Notes under the pieces: generated by a model
The model's database searches: none
Seen by the model: the letters and a program-made list of their open reading frames with translations, nothing else
Told to the model about the DNA's origin: nothing
Assembly (NCBI GenBank): GCA_031548435.1
Contig: JAVBRA010000024.1
Location: forward strand, 1-43,324
Direction: 5' to 3'
Source: JAVBRA01 sp031548435
GTDB lineage: Bacteria; Bacteroidota; Bacteroidia; Bacteroidales; Rikenellaceae
Length of the DNA stretch: 43,324 bases
Part shown: piece by piece, positions 40,491-43,324 of the stretch
Position numbering within the stretch: position 1 is the stretch's first letter
How the letters are laid out: each line of letters begins with the position of its first letter
Translations under genes and position numbers: made by a program

Positions 40491-41849
40491 ATGAAAAAAT
40501 TATTCCTTTTATTGCTCCTGGCCCCGGGTCTGGCATTCTCGCAGGCAACGGGCGCTGAGCAGGTAAGGCGCGTCACGAACGAGACCCCCGAGCAGAAGGC
40601 AAAGCGCATGGAATGGTGGACAGAAGCCCGTTTCGGGATGTTTATCCATTGGGGGCTGTACTCGGTTCCGGGGCGCCACGAATGGATCCAACTCAACGAA
40701 ATGATCCAGACGGACGATTATGCGAAATACCTCGAAGCATTCGACCCCGACCTCTACAACGCCAGAGAATGGGCCGCATACGCCAAAAAGGCGGGGTTCA
40801 AATATGTGGTTCTCACCGCCAAGCACCACGAAGGATTCTGCATGTGGGACTCGAAATACACCGACTATAAGGTGACCAATACCCCGGCCGGGCGCGACCT
40901 GGTGAAAGAGTTCGTCGACGCCTTCCGCGCCGAAGGGATCAAGGTGGGGTTCTATTTCTCGATGATCGACTGGCACCATCCCGAATACATTGTCGACGGG
41001 CTCCACCCCCTGCGCAAAACCAAGGACGAAGCCAACGCCGGCCGCGACATGGAAAAATACCGCCAGTACATGCGGAGCCAACTCACGGAACTGCTGACCA
41101 AATACGGCGAGATCAGCACCCTGTTCTTCGATTTCTCGCACAACGAAAAGGGGAAGGATGAATGGGACGCCGAAAGCCTGTACAAAATCTGCCGCAAATA
41201 CCAGCCGGGCATCGTCATCAACGACCGCCTCGACCTGATGGAAGAGGGCGGATGGGATTACGCCACCCCCGAGCAATTCATGCCCAACCAGTGGCCCACC
41301 TACAACGGCGAGCGCGTGCCGTGGGAGACCTGCCAAACTTTCAGCGGCTCGTGGGGTTACTACCGCGACGAGCAAACGTGGAAGAGCGTCCCGCAACTGG
41401 TCGGCATGCTGATCGAAACGGTGAGCAAGGGCGGAAACCTGCTGTTGAACGTGGGCCCGACGGCCCGGGGCGCATTCGACGACCGCGCCGTAGACCGCCT
41501 GGAAGGCATCGGGGAATGGATGAGGTTCAACTCGCGGGCGATTTACGGGTGCACCGAAGCTCCCGACTCGATCGCCTGCCCGAACAACTGCCTGCTGACC
41601 TACAATCCGAAGACCAACCGGCTCTATGTGCATGTACTGTTCTGGCCCGTTCAGACCCTGACACTCAAAGGACTGGGCGGAGACAGGGTGAAATACGTCC
41701 AGTTCCTGCACGACGGGTCGGAGATCCGCTCCGTAAAAAAAGTGGGGTACTGGGGGGCCGAGGAAGCCTCGTCGGACGATCTGCAACTATCGCTGCCGGT
41801 GCAGAAACCGAACGTGGAAATTCCGGTGATCGAGGTGTTCCTGAATTAA
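40491..41849 (+). CDS. GH29 alpha-L-fucosidase, exported (452 aa)
   Basis: A signal peptide (MKKLFLLLLLAPGLAFSQA) is followed by the GH29 barrel: MEWWTEARFGMFIHWGLYSV, KYVVLTAKHHEGFCMWDS, GIKVGFYFSMIDWHHPEY and the nucleophile region ISTLFFDFSH (D214). Substrate-contacting H, W and E residues of the family are in place (HHEGF, WHHPEY). The C-terminal ~100 residues form the small beta-sandwich. It removes terminal alpha-linked fucose from host glycans; the linkage preference cannot be read. Start at 40491 gives the signal peptide; an upstream frame extension (from 40335) has no family character. It is monocistronic before a long hairpin terminator. Confidence 0.95.
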   Translation: MKKLFLLLLLAPGLAFSQATGAEQVRRVTNETPEQKAKRMEWWTEARFGMFIHWGLYSVPGRHEWIQLNEMIQTDDYAKYLEAFDPDLYNAREWAAYAKKAGFKYVVLTAKHHEGFCMWDSKYTDYKVTNTPAGRDLVKEFVDAFRAEGIKVGFYFSMIDWHHPEYIVDGLHPLRKTKDEANAGRDMEKYRQYMRSQLTELLTKYGEISTLFFDFSHNEKGKDEWDAESLYKICRKYQPGIVINDRLDLMEEGGWDYATPEQFMPNQWPTYNGERVPWETCQTFSGSWGYYRDEQTWKSVPQLVGMLIETVSKGGNLLLNVGPTARGAFDDRAVDRLEGIGEWMRFNSRAIYGCTEAPDSIACPNNCLLTYNPKTNRLYVHVLFWPVQTLTLKGLGGDRVKYVQFLHDGSEIRSVKKVGYWGAEEASSDDLQLSLPVQKPNVEIPVIEVFLN

Positions 41850-41870
41850 TCGCTCCCGGCGATCCGATCT

Positions 41871-41905
41871 AAACTGCTTCCGAAACTTTCGGGGGCAGTT
41901 TTTTT
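41871..41905 (+). terminator. terminator of the fucosidase gene
   Basis: AAACTGCTTCCGAAA pairs with TTTCGGGGGCAGTTT (41871-41901 region, two G-U pairs), followed by a T7 run ending at 41905. Confidence 0.85.
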
Positions 41906-41938
41906 ATGCATTTCGGCGGAGGACCGCATTATTTATTC

Positions 41939-41946
41939 TATATTTG
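41939..41946 (+). promoter_or_regulatory. -7 element of the YccF-like gene
   Basis: TATATTTG, perfect, 45 bp before ATG 41991; no TTTG at the usual spacing. Confidence 0.7.
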
Positions 41947-41990
41947 AATAATACACGCAAAAAAAACAATCAACTAACCAACAATACCTT

Positions 41991-43247
41991 ATGAGAAATT
42001 TAGGCAATATTTTGTGGCACTTCCCCCTGATGGGATTTATGCGCGCCTTTGCCATGTTGATCAGCGGATGCGCCTGCTGCCTCACCATCGTGCTTATTCC
42101 CGTGGGACTGGGACAGTTCCAGCTGGCTAAATTCTATTTGTGGCCTTTCGATCGCGCCGTCGTCACCCGTCAGGAACTGGCCATGCTCTCGGGCAGAAGC
42201 TATTCTCCCGACGGATTGATGGCCGTGCTGAATGTCATTGCGCGCATACTCTACTTTATTCCGGGGTGTGTGGCCGTTGTCAGCGGGGCCGTGGCCATGG
42301 TCGGCGAGTTCGCCTCTATCATCGGCATTCCGGCCGGGCTGGTCGAGTCGCGTATTTTGCGGGTCTATTTCAACCCCATCAATAAAGTGTGCGTTCCGCG
42401 CGAGGTGGGCGATCAGATCAAGATGCTGAAACAACGGGCCAATATCAACAGATATTCTGCGCCGGGAGCAGCTCCCGGAACAGCGGCGGCACCCGGCTTT
42501 ACACGGGCCGGAACACCTCCCCAGGCACCCCCTCCGCCCTTCTATTCCGAAACATCCTCCGGCACCCCGCCCGCTGTGCCGTGCGATACACCCAAGCCCC
42601 CGGCATACAGTGCGGCTACGACCGCCGTTCCCGTCGCACAAACACAGTTCCAGGTGCTGGCCGACCGCGTCGTCAAAACGCTTTCGCCGCACAAGCCCGG
42701 AGCGATGCTGCTGATCGGCGTCGCCTTTGTCTACCTGGCGGGAGTCATCGCCAACATCATCGACATGGCCAGCTTCAGCAGCTACTCGCCGGTGCCGGGC
42801 ATCGTCACGGCACTTTTCTCGGTGGCCGGGGTAGCGCTGATCCTCATCGGACTGGCAGACCTGCTCCGCCGCAGCAAAGGCGACCATAAGACCATATGGG
42901 CCGTACTGGGAGTGACGGCGGCGATCCAGTTGTTCCTGATAATTTTCGGAGTGCTGGCAACATTTATGGGAATCCGGCCAGACATACGCGTGGTGGAAAT
43001 ACTGTGCACGGCAGCGATGGCCGGCGTACTGGCCCTCGCGCTCACCCGCGCCAAATCGGAGGTGGTCAAATACGGGTGTCTGCTGCTGATCGGCGTGTCG
43101 GTGGTGGAACTTCTGGGGATCATCTCGGGAATGCATTGGCCCTCGATACTCCGCGTGCTGATCAACCTCGCCCTGCTGGCAGGCTCCGTTGCCGGATGGG
43201 CCCTGCTGGCCACGGCCACGTACGAAGAATCGGATAACGAAGCATAA
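41991..43247 (+). CDS. multi-TM membrane protein with N-terminal YccF-like domain (418 aa)
   Basis: The first ~60 residues match the YccF (DUF307) pattern: MRNLGNILWHFPLMGF, the helix ISGCACCLTIVLIPVGLGQF and LAKFYLWPFDRAVV. A second helical pair follows (about 75-115). Residues about 150-205 form a low-complexity P/A/T-rich linker (PPQAPPPPFYSETSSGTPP). The C-terminal ~200 residues carry about six hydrophobic segments, for example GAMLLIGVAFVYLAGVIANI and ILCTAAMAGVLALALTRAKS. No transporter or enzyme motif is visible, and I do not recognise the C-terminal family. The combination looks like a fusion of a YccF module to an unknown membrane domain. The gene has its own -7 box. Confidence 0.75.
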   Translation: MRNLGNILWHFPLMGFMRAFAMLISGCACCLTIVLIPVGLGQFQLAKFYLWPFDRAVVTRQELAMLSGRSYSPDGLMAVLNVIARILYFIPGCVAVVSGAVAMVGEFASIIGIPAGLVESRILRVYFNPINKVCVPREVGDQIKMLKQRANINRYSAPGAAPGTAAAPGFTRAGTPPQAPPPPFYSETSSGTPPAVPCDTPKPPAYSAATTAVPVAQTQFQVLADRVVKTLSPHKPGAMLLIGVAFVYLAGVIANIIDMASFSSYSPVPGIVTALFSVAGVALILIGLADLLRRSKGDHKTIWAVLGVTAAIQLFLIIFGVLATFMGIRPDIRVVEILCTAAMAGVLALALTRAKSEVVKYGCLLLIGVSVVELLGIISGMHWPSILRVLINLALLAGSVAGWALLATATYEESDNEA

Positions 43248-43272
43248 ACCCTGTGGGGCATAAACATGAGGC

Positions 43273-43284
43273 GGGGGGGGGGGG
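43273..43284. repeat. G12 homopolymer
   Basis: A run of twelve G lies 26 bp after the last stop codon, before the right edge. Such runs can vary in length during replication or be assembly artefacts. No gene is visible across it in the remaining 40 bases. Confidence 0.9.
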
Positions 43285-43324
43285 TAGGAGGACGGCGCCA
43301 GACAGATGGAAAACAAAAGACAAA

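Overview
The window reads as chromosomal DNA of a Bacteroidota gut commensal, most likely an Alistipes/Rikenellaceae-type organism; the genus is an inference. Direct support: GC-rich genes with strong third-position GC bias; most genes lack a Shine-Dalgarno box; at least fourteen intergenic sites match the Bacteroidota sigma-ABfr -7 element TAnnTTTG, several with a TTTG/TTG about 19-21 bp upstream; and the gene content (CarboxypepD_reg/beta-barrel receptors, TonB receptor, DUF4251, DUF4252, BACON domains, GH2/GH29 enzymes, Rho with a long low-complexity insert) is typical of the phylum. There are no rRNA or tRNA genes, no CRISPR array and no intact insertion sequence.

Layout. 1-7.1 kb: tail of an unknown gene, a small XRE regulator, a secreted endonuclease/exonuclease/phosphatase-fold protein, pyruvate phosphate dikinase (ppdK), a DcaP-like porin and a tandem thioredoxin pair (cytosolic CGPC, exported CPPC). 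6.6-7.6 kb is an accessory islet: a perfect 37-bp direct repeat brackets a short AT-richer remnant with two overlapping small reading frames, followed by a large imperfect inverted-repeat element. 7.6-20.2 kb: a tricorn-like S41 protease, a four-gene efflux operon (adaptor, RND pump, acetyltransferase, TolC) and a large outer-membrane beta-barrel protein. 20.2-23.8 kb: a frameshifted small two-TM protein, a LytS-type histidine kinase divergent from a LytTR response regulator whose leader carries a nested inverted repeat, and rpmI-rplT.

23.9-32.7 kb: a TonB-dependent receptor divergent from a BACON-M60 lipoprotein metallopeptidase, a TrmH/SpoU methyltransferase, a four-TM protein, rpsP-rimM on the minus strand, and divergent rho. 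32.7-43.3 kb: a GH2 family protein whose active site looks degenerate, DUF4251, a small membrane protein, an AAA ATPase-DUF4435 (TOPRIM-like) pair resembling an OLD/PARIS-type defence module, an ECF sigma/anti-sigma/DUF4252 operon, a GH29 alpha-L-fucosidase and a YccF-like membrane protein ending beside a G12 tract.

Functionally this is housekeeping (ppdK, rpmI-rplT, rpsP-rimM, rho, thioredoxins) interleaved with envelope and glycan-foraging functions (mucin peptidase, fucosidase, porin, receptors) and signalling. The best candidates for something new are the ATPase-DUF4435 pair, the GH2 pseudo-enzyme candidate, the repeat-bracketed islet at 6.75-7.16 kb and the nested inverted repeat in front of the LytTR regulator. 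All family names come from reading motifs by eye; no database search was run.
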